NCBI RefSeq assembly: GCF_022201045.2
Contig: NC_068557.1
Coordinates: 31,225,501 to 31,289,500 of the forward strand
DNA: 64,000 nucleotides
From: Citrus sinensis
Taxonomy: Eukaryota; Streptophyta; Magnoliopsida; Sapindales; Rutaceae
Direction: 5' to 3'
Part shown: positions 23,603-36,361 of the stretch, in pieces
How positions within the stretch are numbered: the first letter of the stretch is position 1
Layout: each line of letters starts with the position of its first letter
The notes under the pieces: generated by a model
Seen by the model: the letters and a program-made list of their open reading frames with translations, nothing else
What the model was told of the DNA's origin: nothing
Database searches by the model: none
Made by a program: the position numbers and the translations under genes

Positions 23603-25339
23603 ATTAAAACATATGGTCAGAATTTCGAAAACTAGCCTTTATGCTCTATTCATTTAGTTAATTCGATCTATGTCCATTTCCCATCATCTCATGTCGCGCT
23701 AATATGAGACGTGGTTCAATACAAATTATATAGCTAGCCAACGACACAGGTTGTTAATTATGTTCCAGGAGTAAATGCACATTCGCTAGCTAGTCAATAC
23801 AGTTTAATTTTGGAAAATGAGAAGACCTTATTTTGTGGTGCCTAGAAGGAAATTAAGGGCAACTAAAAGTCAAAGGTATGACTATATTATCTACTCTACA
23901 GATTAACTTCTTAGCCAAATACTTAATTATTATTTATTTTAGAAAATTAAATTCTTATGCTAATATGGGAGCGAATTAAATAATTAATGACACTTTCCCC
24001 TTCCTCTATAGCTACGACTTCCTCTTCCTTTCTTTCTTTCTTTATTTATATCTTTATATTTTTTGGGTTTTGGGGGTGGGGAGGAGTTGAAATTTATTAG
24101 ACATCAAAAGAGTAATGATATATTTGAAAATTTATATATAAACTTTAAAATTATGGAAAAATTGTCCATTTTCCTTTGGAATCCCAAAAACCACTTGGGC
24201 ATAGATTTGCAAGATCTTTTTTGGGTTGAACAATCTAATACAAATCCTTTCTTTCAACTATATTTTAATTGTTTTCAAAGGAAAACATTTTAAAGTGAAC
24301 TGATTGTTGTCATTTTCAAGGATATTTTACAAATTTATTCCTGAGCCCAAATCTTAGTTCTTTCCTTGAAATTACTACTCATTAAAGGTACAGTACACCA
24401 CTAATGAATGGTGATTGAAGTATTTTTATGTTACCAACAATCTCACCCAAAAGTTTATTCATACAATTTATGACATTAATTTAAATGTACATACATTTAG
24501 TCGTGTTGCTTATTAATGTTATACCAGACATAAATTATATTTTTGTAACTTATTCATTTAATTTATATTAGATCATTTATTAGATATCATATCTTACATA
24601 ATAGAAATAGATTCTGAAGCATTTATGCTTTTAAACTAAAGTAATAATAATAACAACATTATAAATTTAAAAGAGGGTTAAAATTTAATTTTTTAAATAA
24701 ACCATATGTTCCAGTGAAATTATTACGAACTATGAGGGTGATGATAATTATTTTACAAAAATTATCCTCCTCCTCAAAAGTTAAAACAGTTTAAGAAACG
24801 GTTGCAATAACTATTAAATAATTTATCTTTTTTTAATACAAATATTAATCCAATGGTCGCAGACATTTTTAACATCATTGATGCTACAAAAAAATTAATG
24901 GCACCATACAATGACCTAGTAAATAATTCCTGGACCGGTTAATAATGGCCCAAAAAAAAAAGTGATTGAAATTCTTGGTTATAGATATTTTATATTGACG
25001 CAAAAAATAAAACAAAATACTGTGATTGAAATAGAAAATTAGACAAATGGAAAGATAGGGTGGCAGCCAAAATCTGTTACATTAATTCCTCATTGGATAA
25101 ATTGAAATACACGCATAATTTAACTTAAAATACATGAGCTTTAGTGATTTGAAATATTTATGTATAATTCCACAAACTGATATAACAATTGCAACAAGAA
25201 ATTAAAATGACAGAGTAATAAAAGAAGTTGTTTTGGAGCGAGTAATATATAACGCTATCACATAAAAGTTTATCTTAATTTAATGCATGTAAGAAATTAT
25301 ATGCTTTATCTTAATAGGCAGCCGTGTTGGTGTTGAGAA
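23603..25339. other. AT-rich spacer between GDSL copies C and D
   Basis: No exon 1 or exon 2 similarity for pseudogene C was found here. It is AT-rich, with short meaningless frames. Nothing else can be supported. Confidence 0.5.
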
Positions 25340-26899
25340 TCAGAGCTGAGCTAAGCGTCGAATATCAATGGGGTAAGCGTCTGATGGAGACTGAGCAGAG
25401 TAAGATCTGGTGGCGATGATCGTATTCGCAGCTTCAGTTGGATGAAAAGCATCCCAAAACACGTACTCCCTCCTGTTTGGGCATGGATTTTGAAGAGGAA
25501 GACATGTAATTTGCCCATTGTTTCTTCCAACACCACAGCACCCAGTATTTGTCACTCTAAAACCTGTTACGTACAAATATAAATATAATGAAATGTGCAC
25601 ACGATGATACAAATATTTCTAATTTGATTGATTAATTAAATTAAAAGTTACCATAGCGTGCAGGATTGGCTGTAATATCTTGGAAAATCCCATAAGCATT
25701 GATGTAGATAAACTTGGCATCAGAATCGTTGTTGTTGAATTGATCAACGAGGCCTCTGAGCTTGTTATTGAATATTACGTTTGCGTCATTCACTCTCTTC
25801 ACACAAGTTCTCCCATCTGGACTGTTTTGAGCCAATTGATTCGGGCTGCACCCTATCTGTCCCACTCCAATCAACACAAATTTCCTTGCCCCATAGTTGT
25901 ACAACGCCTATATTATACACATATTCATTCACGATTCATCAGTACTTAAAATTATTTGAGAATTCATAATGGAAAAAAAAAGGGGTCTGAGCGACGCAGG
26001 TACGTACCTGAAGTTGCTGAGTGTACTGTTGAATAAGAAGGTCTGCATACTGCTCGGGGGTGTATTGACGACCGGTTGAATAATAGAGGGGCTGGAAGTA
26101 GTTGTTGAGGTAGTCGTTGCTGCCTAATCCGATTGAGTATATGCATCGGCTCAGGTAATTAGCAGCTTGATCTTGATTTCCTAGTAAGTTCACTACTTGC
26201 TGAACCGTGTTTTGGTAATTCTTTACCTGCCCACTAAAACTGATTCGATCTCCCTGCAATATAATATTGCATGTGCATGTATGTATAACATTAGTTATTT
26301 CAGGATTCACACTTCATCAGTTGATGCATGCTATTGTTAATTATTTGTTGATATGAAATGGACATTATTAAAGTTCATATATGCATGCATGCATTAAATA
26401 AATAAATTAACTAATTAATGGGATTGATTATTTTCTTTTTATTTACCAGCTGTCGACCAGTTTCCTCCCTGATACCAGCAGCTGCAGATGCATAATTGAC
26501 TCCTCTGAGTATATCCTGACCTCTTGCAGCCGAATATGGAGGAATGTAACCGTCGAAGCCCAGAAGTTGGGCTGCAGACAAGCAAAACTAATGTGAGATT
26601 AATTAGTGGCTGGCAGGCATAATTTTTCAGTAGATTAAGTTGAGCTTACCAATGACATCGACGGTAGTTTTGCCATTGGAAAATCTTCCTGTAGGGCCAT
26701 TAGGGAAGTCAATTCCATAAGGCAAGTAATTAGCTCTAGCCAATGAAGATAGTTGATTATTATTCCCGTTATCCACCAATGAATCCCCAAATATGAAGTA
26801 GCAAGGCACTTGAGGCGCTGCTTTGGCCCCATAATAATAATTCTGTATATTGATCAAAACCAACAACACCATCACCACCCACCATTTTCTTAAATCCAT
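25340..26899 (-). CDS. GDSL esterase/lipase, copy D (intact)
   Basis: Secreted GDSL-type serine esterase/lipase, close to the Arabidopsis At1g29670/At4g18970 type. Exons in transcript order: 26899-26650, 26571-26447, 26253-26008, 25907-25652, 25563-25340; 1101 nt, 366 aa, all GT-AG and in phase. Signal segment [11 protein letters not shown]; block [15 protein letters not shown] with Ser40; [16 protein letters not shown]; block [15 protein letters not shown]; block [11 protein letters not shown] with Asp330 and His333. The start is the first ATG of the frame (MDLRKWW); upstream codons lack ATG. Probably the ancestral member of the array, because it is the most complete and conserved. Natural substrate unknown. 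Confidence 0.94.
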
Positions 26900-27009
26900 C
26901 AAGCCCGAAAGAGGAAACAAATTCTAAAACCCAGATGAGATGAGGAATGATCAAAATTGATTAGAGGAATGGTGAGTATGTGACAAAACAAAAATGATAG
27001 GTCATAGAG

Positions 27010-27018
27010 TTTTATATA
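27010..27018 (-). promoter_or_regulatory. TATA box of GDSL copy D
   Basis: TATATAAAA on the minus strand, about 110 bp upstream of the ATG, a normal plant spacing. Confidence 0.6.
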
Positions 27019-29798
27019 GAGAGAACAGAAGTAGCAAATTGAAGAAGATGTAATTATTAGCTTTTACAGTTGAGGAGTTGGTTCGGGGCATTAAATTCAC
27101 GCGGAGATAACGTGAGAATGAATGCCAAATAAAAATCAAAGCTCTCTGCTCTGAATTTCAATTTCCTCTGCCTGTGGGATTAATGGATATAATTACACTA
27201 AGTACATTACATGTGCAATTGATACACGGCACAATTTTGAATTGATCAAAGCTTGTTTGTGAGTGAGAACGCGCCTCCTCGCCCTGTGCCTTGTCGGTAG
27301 TCAGCTACCCAGCTTTGGTCCATCGCCACAAATTTCAACCCCCACTAATCATTAATGTGATCAATTAATTATGTATACCATTGCGACACTTTACGTTCTG
27401 AAATCCCCAAATTTTCTATTTTGTATTAGCAACTGTTTAACATGCCCGGGAGTTTAAATAGCATATGGACAGCAAAAAACTGAATATTTCTTGTCCTTTT
27501 TTTTTGTCAATTAAATAACACGATAATTTTTTTTTTAACTATAAAATTTGAGTAGAGATATTCTTCAGATTTTTCTTTTTTTTTAAAAAAAAGAAAAGAA
27601 AAAGAAATAACCATAGAATACACATTAACACTATTTATATTATCCTTAATTGGAAAATATACATAAACACCTTATGATTTTATTTAATTTCTGTAGCTGT
27701 TCTATAACTATTATGAATAAACATAATTTTTCTCGCTCTATTACAGGTTAACTAATACCCAATTCTCTTTCCACTAATATGAACAGTATTTTAATCCCAA
27801 ATCTCTTATTTTAAGCAAGTGATTTTACTAACTGAACTAAATAGACCCACTCCATTAGCATGATATTTATAAAAAAAAAGATGTAAAATGCAATTATCTA
27901 TTTTTGGGTTCTCTAGAGGGAATACAAGATGACGACAAGATATTAATTATTCAGAGTTATTAGGCATTCAAAATAGAAAATGAAGTATGGTCGTTAATTG
28001 ATTACTTTCGGGGTCCCATTGTGATGAATATGAAAGCAAATCGGTTAGACTATAGCAACTAAATTATTTGACGATGGCACAACAACTAATTCAGAAGAGT
28101 AGGAGTAACTGTAAGTGAAAATTAAGATAATATTGCTGTCATATGTCAATGGTATGGACTTTGAGCCCACTAAATCACAGTTGTTACCCTAGAAAATTCT
28201 CAGAAAAAATCAACTTCCAGTAAGACTGGCTACAATTTTATCACAAACCATTACAATACCAAATCCAATCATGTGATGCCGGTGACCTTTTTCGAGTCAA
28301 TATCATTTTGATTTATGGATTACAGCAAAATGATGAAGAAACGCGTTACTCTCCCAGAGGAAAGAACATGCTCTTTGATTGGAAACAGCTAGAGAGTGGA
28401 GATATATAGGAGAGAGCATGGAGACATAGCTGCGCTGTTTCAACGGTTGATAATTAAGAAAGGTAGAGATCCAACGGTGACTGCGTTGCATGGTAAGAAG
28501 CGTAGCTGGCTACTTTGCCATTAATACCAGTGGGTGAGAAAATTTAATGCATGAAGACAAGAAGTCATACACAGTAACGTGGGTGTCGTGTCTACAAGTA
28601 CAGAGACGACCTTTCTGAAATGAAGGTGCAATTTTATCACTCGATCATCTTCCCAACCAGTTTGGCTATGTCGTAGTCATTAACTCAACATTAACTTGTA
28701 CTTGAAATAATAATAAGTCGTTCTTCAGGAACTGAGACGTAAACAGATTATGAAAAGTTCTAGCAATTAGTTTCTTTTAATTTTAGTCAAATCTCTCATT
28801 TCACATAAAGTGCATGCCAAGAAAAATATTATTGCTTAGAATTTGAGGAGGCAACTTGGAGTTGACCTATCCGTCGGTGGTGAGTGGTGGACCGACGACC
28901 AGTAGTAGCAAGAAAATTGGAAGCCTGGCATATATTGTGCAACCTTCTCACCGAGATGATTGATTTGAAGTATCACTAGCATTTCTGGTTCTAGTATATC
29001 AATTTGTTACTTCAATTTTATTGGTTTGAATACGAGGATTTTCTTATCATGTTCTCGTCATTATCCTATGATGTATAGTCATATTTATTTAAAAAGAGAC
29101 ACTGAAAAAAAAAAATGTTCGTAGAGGCAAATAAATCACCATCATAACCAGACACAAGTATCAGTCCACACTGAACAATCAACTGCAATAGTTCATTGGG
29201 ATGCTTATCACTTATGAAGCTTGTTTGCAAAATCATAGGTTCTTAATTAAAAACTAGAACTTTAGTTGGCATTTATCATGCATGTTTCCGTTTCATCACC
29301 CACCATATGAAATATTTCATAATTACCAGCTTCTGTTGTCAATTGCCGTGCCTTTTGTCCGCGGCCCGTTCCATAGATTTTTAGTGCGGGGGGACTTGCA
29401 GTTTTAACAAGCTGAAATCTGGAAATTATAATCTTTAATAAAATGAATTTGTTTGTTTTACAGTGAAATATTGCAATTTACATACAATATCATGCACAAA
29501 ATATCACGTCCCGGCTGGTCCCCAAAAGCTAGAATGCCGGATTACACAAAAAGATAGTTTGAGCCCCAATGGTTAGTTAACAGTAATTTTGGAAATTGAT
29601 GCAGGCTGGGCCTCCACCAGCTGTTGTTACTCGAAATCCGACTTTTTCCCAGAAAGAAAAATAGCGGGATGTGATATTTGATTATCGAACAACCACATTG
29701 ATTACAAAACCAAAAAGCCAAAAAAATTACAGTTTAGAGGGAGATAGAGCCCCAAAAAAGAAAAAAGAAAGAAAAATCAGATTTCTCTCACTGAGTAC
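27019..29798. other. Intergenic region, no gene seen
   Basis: AT-rich, with homopolymers near 27490-27610. The minus-strand frame at 28303-28491 has no family support or splice context. I see no repeats with clear borders. Confidence 0.5.
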
Positions 29799-29975
29799 TC
29801 AAAGATCACTCCTATCGTCCTGATCCTGAAGGGTGGGATAAAATTGCAAAACGAAATCTTTGATAATTTGAATTAATCCTTTCAAGTCATTACTGCCTAC
29901 CTCCAAACAGTCCCTTAATAAATCCCCATCTACCACCTCTCTTTGCACTGCTTCCACCACTTCCCTTAATGGACC
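29799..29975 (-). CDS. Possible last exon of an unrecognised gene
   Basis: A minus-strand frame of 58 codons ends in TGA at 29799. It begins directly after a good acceptor (TTGGCAG at 29982-29976) and reads GPLREVVEAVQREVVDG onward. It has a protein-like, amphipathic, acidic composition with few rare residues and ends with a polar tail. That is unlike the low-complexity frames nearby. I could not find a matching upstream exon or a start codon, and I do not recognise the family. It may be a remnant of a lost gene or the end of a small real one. Confidence 0.35.
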   Translation of the reverse strand, partial: GPLREVVEAVQREVVDGDLLRDCLEVGSNDLKGLIQIIKDFVLQFYPTLQDQDDRSDL

Positions 29976-30017
29976 CTGCCAATAACATCCATAGCATATG
30001 CATAACACATCCACCAA

Positions 30018-30736
30018 ATAATATATTTGATTTTCAAGTAAATATGAAATTAATTGCTGATGTCATAGCAAAATCACAATGACGAAATTCTTTTTCTTTT
30101 GCCGTCAAACTGTTAAAAACCAGTAGAAGACTTTTAAAGCAGATAAAACCCAGAGTGTTGTGAGCTGGTGGATGTCTATCCACATCTCTCTTGCCTTTAG
30201 CTAATTGAGCATGTGATTTTGAAAATCAAGCAGCATGTGGAGCCGAAAGGCACACAAAACCGCTTGCAACCAAGCCAAAATGAATACAGCCAACCTTCAC
30301 GGCTAAGCCAAATTCCCCTAGTAAAACCACTAAAGCCGAGCATGACATGACCAACTATAATTGGATCATGGTTGCCATGAATAAGTGAATTCTTGCCTTG
30401 TATAATTTACACAATTCCCAACGATAAAAGCAGCATAACTTCTTTCTACTATATCTCTATGCTCCTTCTCCTTCATTTAATTCAATTATTTTTTTTCATA
30501 CTTCATATACTCTCTAGCAATTATTACACAAAGCTAATTATATTTTCATTTAACGGAACCTAGCTCCAAGACACGTGAAAATAATTGTAAACCATATTCT
30601 TGGTATTTTGAAAAACATTCTAGAACGACTGATCCCAAATGTTAGGGTGGGTCTCTTTGTCATAAAACACTCTCTACACCCATAATTTCATAATATATTT
30701 TATTACTAAGACATCCATTAAAACAACTACTTAAGG
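30018..30736. other. Intergenic region, no gene seen
   Basis: No coding similarity and no convincing partner exon for the frame at 29799-29975. Confidence 0.4.
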
Positions 30737-31217
30737 TAGGGTTGACAGAATTGCCCGATTCAGTGCAAAATTTTATCCCAATTTACTATTTGAGTTAGGA
30801 TTCGCGACTTAAATTTATCCTAATTCACTGTTCGATACAGAATTCACGATGTTTGAAAATCTCGATCAGGATCCCGAATATCTCAAAATATGGGTTTCCA
30901 AAAACATATGATAAATCAGTCTGATGAATCACATAAATCTGACATGTCAATCATATGATAAGTCATCTTGATAAATAGTATATATGACATGTCAGTCACA
31001 GGTGTATGACATATCGGTTATAAATATATGACATGTCATTTATAACAAAATCTACATAGTATGACAGAAAATTCATGTCATCTAGGACGGTTCGTTATCC
31101 CAATAGAAGCATATTTTTGTCCTCACATACTATTCGACTATTCAACACATATTTTTTGTCTTGATTATCAATTAGAACAAGATTGATAAATTTCAGCCTG
31201 TTCCATTGCCAACCCTA
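30737..31217. mobile_element. hAT-like non-autonomous element
   Basis: Begins TAGGGTTGACA and ends TGCCAACCCTA, an 11-bp terminal inverted repeat with one mismatch. The flanking 8-mers ACTTAAGG and CCTTAAAG agree at 6 of 8 positions. The interior has several copies of the palindrome-like ATGACATGTCA (about 30935-31045). There is no transposase frame. Confidence 0.6.
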
Positions 31218-33762
31218 CCTTAAAGGACAAATATTATATGAAAGAAAAAAACTCTCGCCGTTGAGAATTACACGAAAATTTTGCATAAACTATCAAAAAA
31301 GAAATTCTAGGTCCTTATGAACGACTAAACAATCAAAAAGTAAAGTCAATCAAATATAAAGAATTATATTGGATGAGTTAAAACTTTTAGTAGAAAGACT
31401 GAACTATAAGTTGTCTTGAACTCTACTGCAAGTCCTCTAGTTTTTAACATTTTCATGAAGGTCAAGGGATGACGAAAGAAACCGGTAATTTCATTGTAAA
31501 TCCACCTTGAGTTTTTTGGATCCGCAACTTGCAATTCATTCTATTTACATGCGTGAACAATTTTTTTTTCTTTTTCATTGATTTGACATTCACAATAGCC
31601 AATCATTAAATATTTGCATAAATTGATTTTGCTAAGTATGTTAGCAAGATTGATCACGGATAACCCGTCATTAACTTAAGGGTGAAAAAATGAATGCAAG
31701 AACAGAGAAAAAAAGAAGATTAAGAAGATTAAGGAATGTCAAGGATATTGCTTTGCGTTGCTGACGTGTATCAAGGAAAAGAGCTGGCGTGTATCTAACT
31801 CCAGCTGATATGTCAACAGTTTTGGTTATATGAATTTGTTGTAACTACTAGCCACTTGACATCTTGTAATTGGCTATTCTAGATCAATTAGTTATTAGTA
31901 AGAGTTGTTATAACGGTATGGTTACTATAAATTGAGCTAAGCTCAATTGAAGCATTAAGCTTTCTGTTATTCTAGAAATGAATCTAGAAAGTTTCCATTT
32001 CTCTCTGGTTTTCTCTCTGAATATTTTCTTGGAAGCCAAACACCAAGTCAATTTCTAATAAGGAAAATAAATTCAGCATGACTTTTAGATTTTTGGAGGG
32101 TTTATAGAGTATAATCTTATTTTTTAAAATTTAGATAGTGGGTGTGTTTAAAAAATGGGTGTGAAAAAAAAAATTATCAGTTTAAATATCCCAACCCAAA
32201 TATTATTTGCACACTAGCAAGCAGCAATAGCAAATTTAAGTGGGGCAATTACTATTTTTCCACGCAGTAGATGGTAAAGAGTTAAAAATATTAGAATGTC
32301 TGAAATTACTATTTCAATACCCAAAGCTTTCATATATACTATGACATCTTGTTCTGATTAGTCAATTTTTTTGAAAAGACAAAATTGCCTTTTAATGTAT
32401 TTTAATATTATGATATAGAACTTTATTTAAGAAGAGTTAAATAAGACAAATAATGTCAAAATTGAGTGCATAAATATATGGTTTGAAGTTCTTGAAGGAG
32501 GAAGAAAAGGAATGTTTTCCCAATTTCTGTGGTTGGGAGCCTCCAAAAGCTCTTGAAACAGATTTGTTTTTTTTTGGGGGGGGGGGGGGGGAGAGGAGGG
32601 AGACTAAATGAAAGAATTTGACAAAAAATTTATTATAACTTTTATTTTTCTTATTTAAAATTTGAAATAGTACATTATGGGTGCGTTTAACACACTGTGT
32701 TTAACACACTACATTATATTATCCTTTATTGCATTAGCACTGTATAATAATAATATTGTACAATGTTTGGTGCTACACTGTACTATATTAATTTTTAATT
32801 ATACTATGTTTGTTGCTCTATTCTATTGTATTAATTTCTTGTAGTTAATTTAAATTGTATATTTAAAAAATAATATTTATTAGTACTTAGAAAAATGCTA
32901 AACATAAACGACTTAAAGATTAGAAATTTAACATTTTTTTTAGTATAAATGTTAAAAAATATCATAATTCTTCATAAAGATCGAAGCTTATATCCTAAAA
33001 TTTTCATAAGCATAACAATTACTTTTTAGTATTTTCTAAAAATAATAACCTATGAAATAAAAATTGAAGCAAATAATTTAATCAGAAAATCTCTACATAA
33101 TGTAATAACATAAATAAATGGTAAAAACCTACAAGATTGGTCCAAAAGTCATCTTAAGATGATATAATAAAAGTTTATACATACCACAAGATAATCACAA
33201 AAATAATAAAGTGATATAATTATTGTAACATATTCATTAACATAATGAATTGTGCTAAATAATCCAAGTAAGAGTTTTATGGTATATGTAATAATATTTT
33301 ATATCATTGTTTATACTATTATTAATTTTAAATTAATATTATTCAAATTTATCCATATTTAAATATGTATTATTTGTTATATTAACTTATTTAAGAATAA
33401 TTAATTTTTATATATTAATCATTATAATATAATTAAATAATACATTATTTAGTTATATTTTTAATATAATAAAAATTAAAATACAATAATTTTTTTATTA
33501 ATTTATATTAAGAATAATTCTTAATATAAATTAATAATTATATTAATGCAGCCAGCCAAAGATGGGGTTGCAATACCATGTTTAGCCAATGCATCTAGGG
33601 CTAACAAGGGGTGCCAAACAACCCTATATGCTTAAATCTGACGTCAGCAAAAATATATATTTGGAAACTTTAGGTTAAAAAAAATAGATTTTCCTTTAAA
33701 AAGAATGGTAAACTCCAAAGGCGTTAGGAAAATTATTTGCCTTTTACCATTTTGCCATCTTC
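31218..33762. other. AT-rich intergenic region with poly-G and a possible TIR element
   Basis: A G homopolymer lies near 32576-32591. A stretch from about 32679 (GGGTGCGTTTAACAC) to about 33625 (reverse complement GGGTTGTTTGGCACCCC) has weakly matching ends and an extremely AT-rich interior, and could be an old TIR element. The target duplication is not evident. No gene seen. Confidence 0.4.
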
Positions 33763-34316
33763 TTAAAAAGGGAAAATGGTAATTTCTCCTCGAATAAATG
33801 AAGAAGAAGAAGAAGAACCGGAGACTGAAAAACGTACCGACCGACGAAACACGTTGAGCAGCCTAGCAGAAAGACGTTTCGAAGTGGCAAGGATTTTGCC
33901 ATAATTTCTTCCAACCCAAGCAACTCTATCGATGTCCGAGTTCATCGACTCGCTTAAAATGCTACTAAGCTCATTCAAATCTGAAACGGCATCGTACAGC
34001 TCCCGGTAATCCAACTCCCTCCAAGCGTAGTTTTTCACGTAATCCCAACCCAACGAGAAGGCTAATCCCCAGCAAGCTAACCACAAGTGGGCCCCTCGCT
34101 GTAGCTTTTGAGATATCGCTTTGGCCCGGTTGGCGCCCGATATGTCGCCTCGTTCGGCGCGCAGGTTTGAGACGCGCATGAGGAGGGAGTGCGACAAAGA
34201 GAAGAAAGTGCGGTAATTTGAGACCGAAAGGGAGTGAATGGGTGCCGGTGCGGTGCGGTGCCGGTGAGGAGGACGAGGATGAGGATTGGGGCGGCTGTAA
34301 ATCGGATCTTGGCCAT
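33763..34316 (-). pseudogene. Small secreted/membrane protein gene with a 5-bp-repeat frameshift
   Basis: The ATG at 34316 opens a signal-peptide-like start (MAKIRFTAAPILILVLLTG). A different frame then carries the well-formed body (SNYRTFFSLSHSLLMRVSNL, GANRAKAISQKLQRGAHLW, SLGWDYVKNYAWRELDYREL) down to the stop at 33763. The break falls in three tandem CGGTG units (plus strand 34246-34260). Two units instead of three would put both parts in one frame. Alternatively translation starts at the internal ATG 34179, giving 138 aa without a signal peptide. The body has no stops and looks conserved, so this is a recent lesion, an allele or a sequence error. I do not recognise the family. Confidence 0.6.
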
Positions 34317-35400
34317 GGATGATCCGACGGTCGAGGCTTTTCTTACTTTTTTCTTTTTCGAGATTTTATAGAAATTTGACCACCATTGCATACAATTTGT
34401 GTTTTGTCTATCGAGTGAGATTTGGGCCTTGGGGTTGGGGCCATATGTTGCCAAGGGGCCTTCTGAGTTGTATTATTATTATATTATAGAAAAGTGAGTG
34501 ATAATGACTCAAGATTTTGGTCCCTTTCAGATTTGGGAAAGTCGTGATGAATTTGGATGAAGCTCCGTCGTTTTGGCTGCTGAAAACGTCCCTGATTTTC
34601 AATTCCAAAATATTGTCCCATGGTGAGGGCACACACATTTAGGAAAATAGCCAAAATGAAATACTATCAATCCATTTTTTTTTTCTTTGGTTTTTTAAAA
34701 TAAAGTAATCCAACGCTATCAATTTCTATGACTACATCAATGAATTTGATGTAGATAAACTCAACACATTTAAAGTTTCAATTTTTTTTTTTTTTTTTAA
34801 TGCATTGACATTATCACCCAAAAAGAAAATCAATGCTCTTAAGCTTTTCTTTTTTATTTAAAGTTTATATATATGTCAAAAATTTACCTCATTGCGTGTA
34901 AATGACGTGGCATGCTTATCTTATTAACACACGGTGTTTATCGTTTATCAATACATTTCAGTATTCGGAAGTTCATATAAATATTTACAAAAAAAATTTT
35001 TAGACTGTCGAATTGATTGAGCAAATTATATGATGTTTATCACTTTTCTTTATAGAAAAGGCTCATATTAATATATGATATAACTTAACTCATGAAAAAA
35101 TATTAATTAAAAGGGAAAAAAAAAAAAAAAAAGGTCGTCCAGTCGTATACAAATTGGTGACAAACTAGACTAAGGTGTGTCACGTTGCATGCAAATGAAA
35201 AAGCAAAAGCATATGTATGTGTATAAATGGATAATAAATTAATATGTATAGAATATGATCAGGCGAGGTAACGCCATAGGGCGAGTGAAGATTTTTCTTG
35301 CAAATGTATGATGCTACAACAGAGACCTGACCACAGCCCCCCCAAAATATCGGCTGGCCAACTTGCTCCCTCAGTCCCTCTCCTTCGTCTCCATATGGCT
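34317..35400. other. Divergent intergenic region before TPS
   Basis: About 1.1 kb between the minus-strand small gene and the plus-strand TPS gene. It must contain both promoters. It contains poly-T and poly-A tracts (34784-34798, 35115-35132). No gene. Confidence 0.45.
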
Positions 35401-35479
35401 TGGCCTCGTTGTTTTCATTATCATTTTTTTTTTTTATGTACGTTTCGTATAACATTAACACAAGCTGAGTCACTGCCAC

Positions 35480-36340
35480 TCTTTCTTTCTTGGCCATGAA
35501 TGTGAATTCATTTGAGGAAGATCTCTGCGTTTTGCCTAATAATCCGGTATTTTCTTATTAATCCACTCTAGCTTTTTGTATTTTTGTTCATTCATTGATT
35601 TTCTTCTGTTATCTAACTGCAGATGGGTTCTTGCCGTAGTATATGTTTATGTTATTCACGAGCATTGTCTTGTTTTCGTCATCAAAGATATTGTGTCAGA
35701 TCATCATTTTGTTTTTGTTTTCTTGCCTTAGTCTCCACTAATTTACTTATTATATTCGTTGGCTACCCTCGCAATTTGTTTTTATTCTGTAGTTGGTAAC
35801 TGTGTAGCGTGATGATTTCCCAATTTTTTTTTTTTTTTTTGTGGGTGTGTTTTCGTTGTTGATCAAAAGACTTTTGGTATATATTCTAATTGCACAATTT
35901 CGTAACAACATAACCATATCTGCTTACAATAACAATAGTAATATAATTTCCCAGTTGTTAAATTTTTGTTCTTATTCGTTGGTAAGTGTATCCGCAACGA
36001 TACTTATTGGAATAATGTAATTTCTCAACTTTATCAACCTGACTATCCATAAGCACTGGGGTATTTTATAATACAAGTATTTCCTTCTTTAATTTTCTGA
36101 GTGTACCTAAACAGTTTGTTTAATATTTGTAGTTTGAGATTCAACTTTCTTTTGAATGGAACTTGATGTGTTGTAACAGCACATCAGCTTGATTGATTGA
36201 GTATGTCTGATTCAGTATTTCCATTTTATTTGTTAGGTGGTCGATTGGATAAACTGCTTGAAATATTTACTGAATTATGTGCAATTCATTATGTTCATGA
36301 AATTTTACTGACATGATTCATTGCAACCTGAAAAATGCAG
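35480..36340 (+). other. Probable 5' leader and leader intron of TPS1
   Basis: A candidate non-coding first exon ends near 35547 (donor GTATTTTC). The intron would run to the ATGCAG acceptor ending at 36340, 21 bp before the start codon. The region is T-rich, as plant introns are, and encodes nothing convincing. The boundaries are inferred. Confidence 0.45.
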
Positions 36341-36361
36341 CCTCTGTTGCAGACCAAACGT

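Noticed and set aside
32679..33625. Large TIR element before the frameshifted small gene
   Set aside because: End similarity is weak (GGGTGCGTTT versus GGGTTGTTTG) and the flanks do not match; mentioned only as a possibility.
35180..35499. Frames on both strands before TPS1
   Set aside because: They lie in the promoter and leader of TPS1, overlap each other and match no family.
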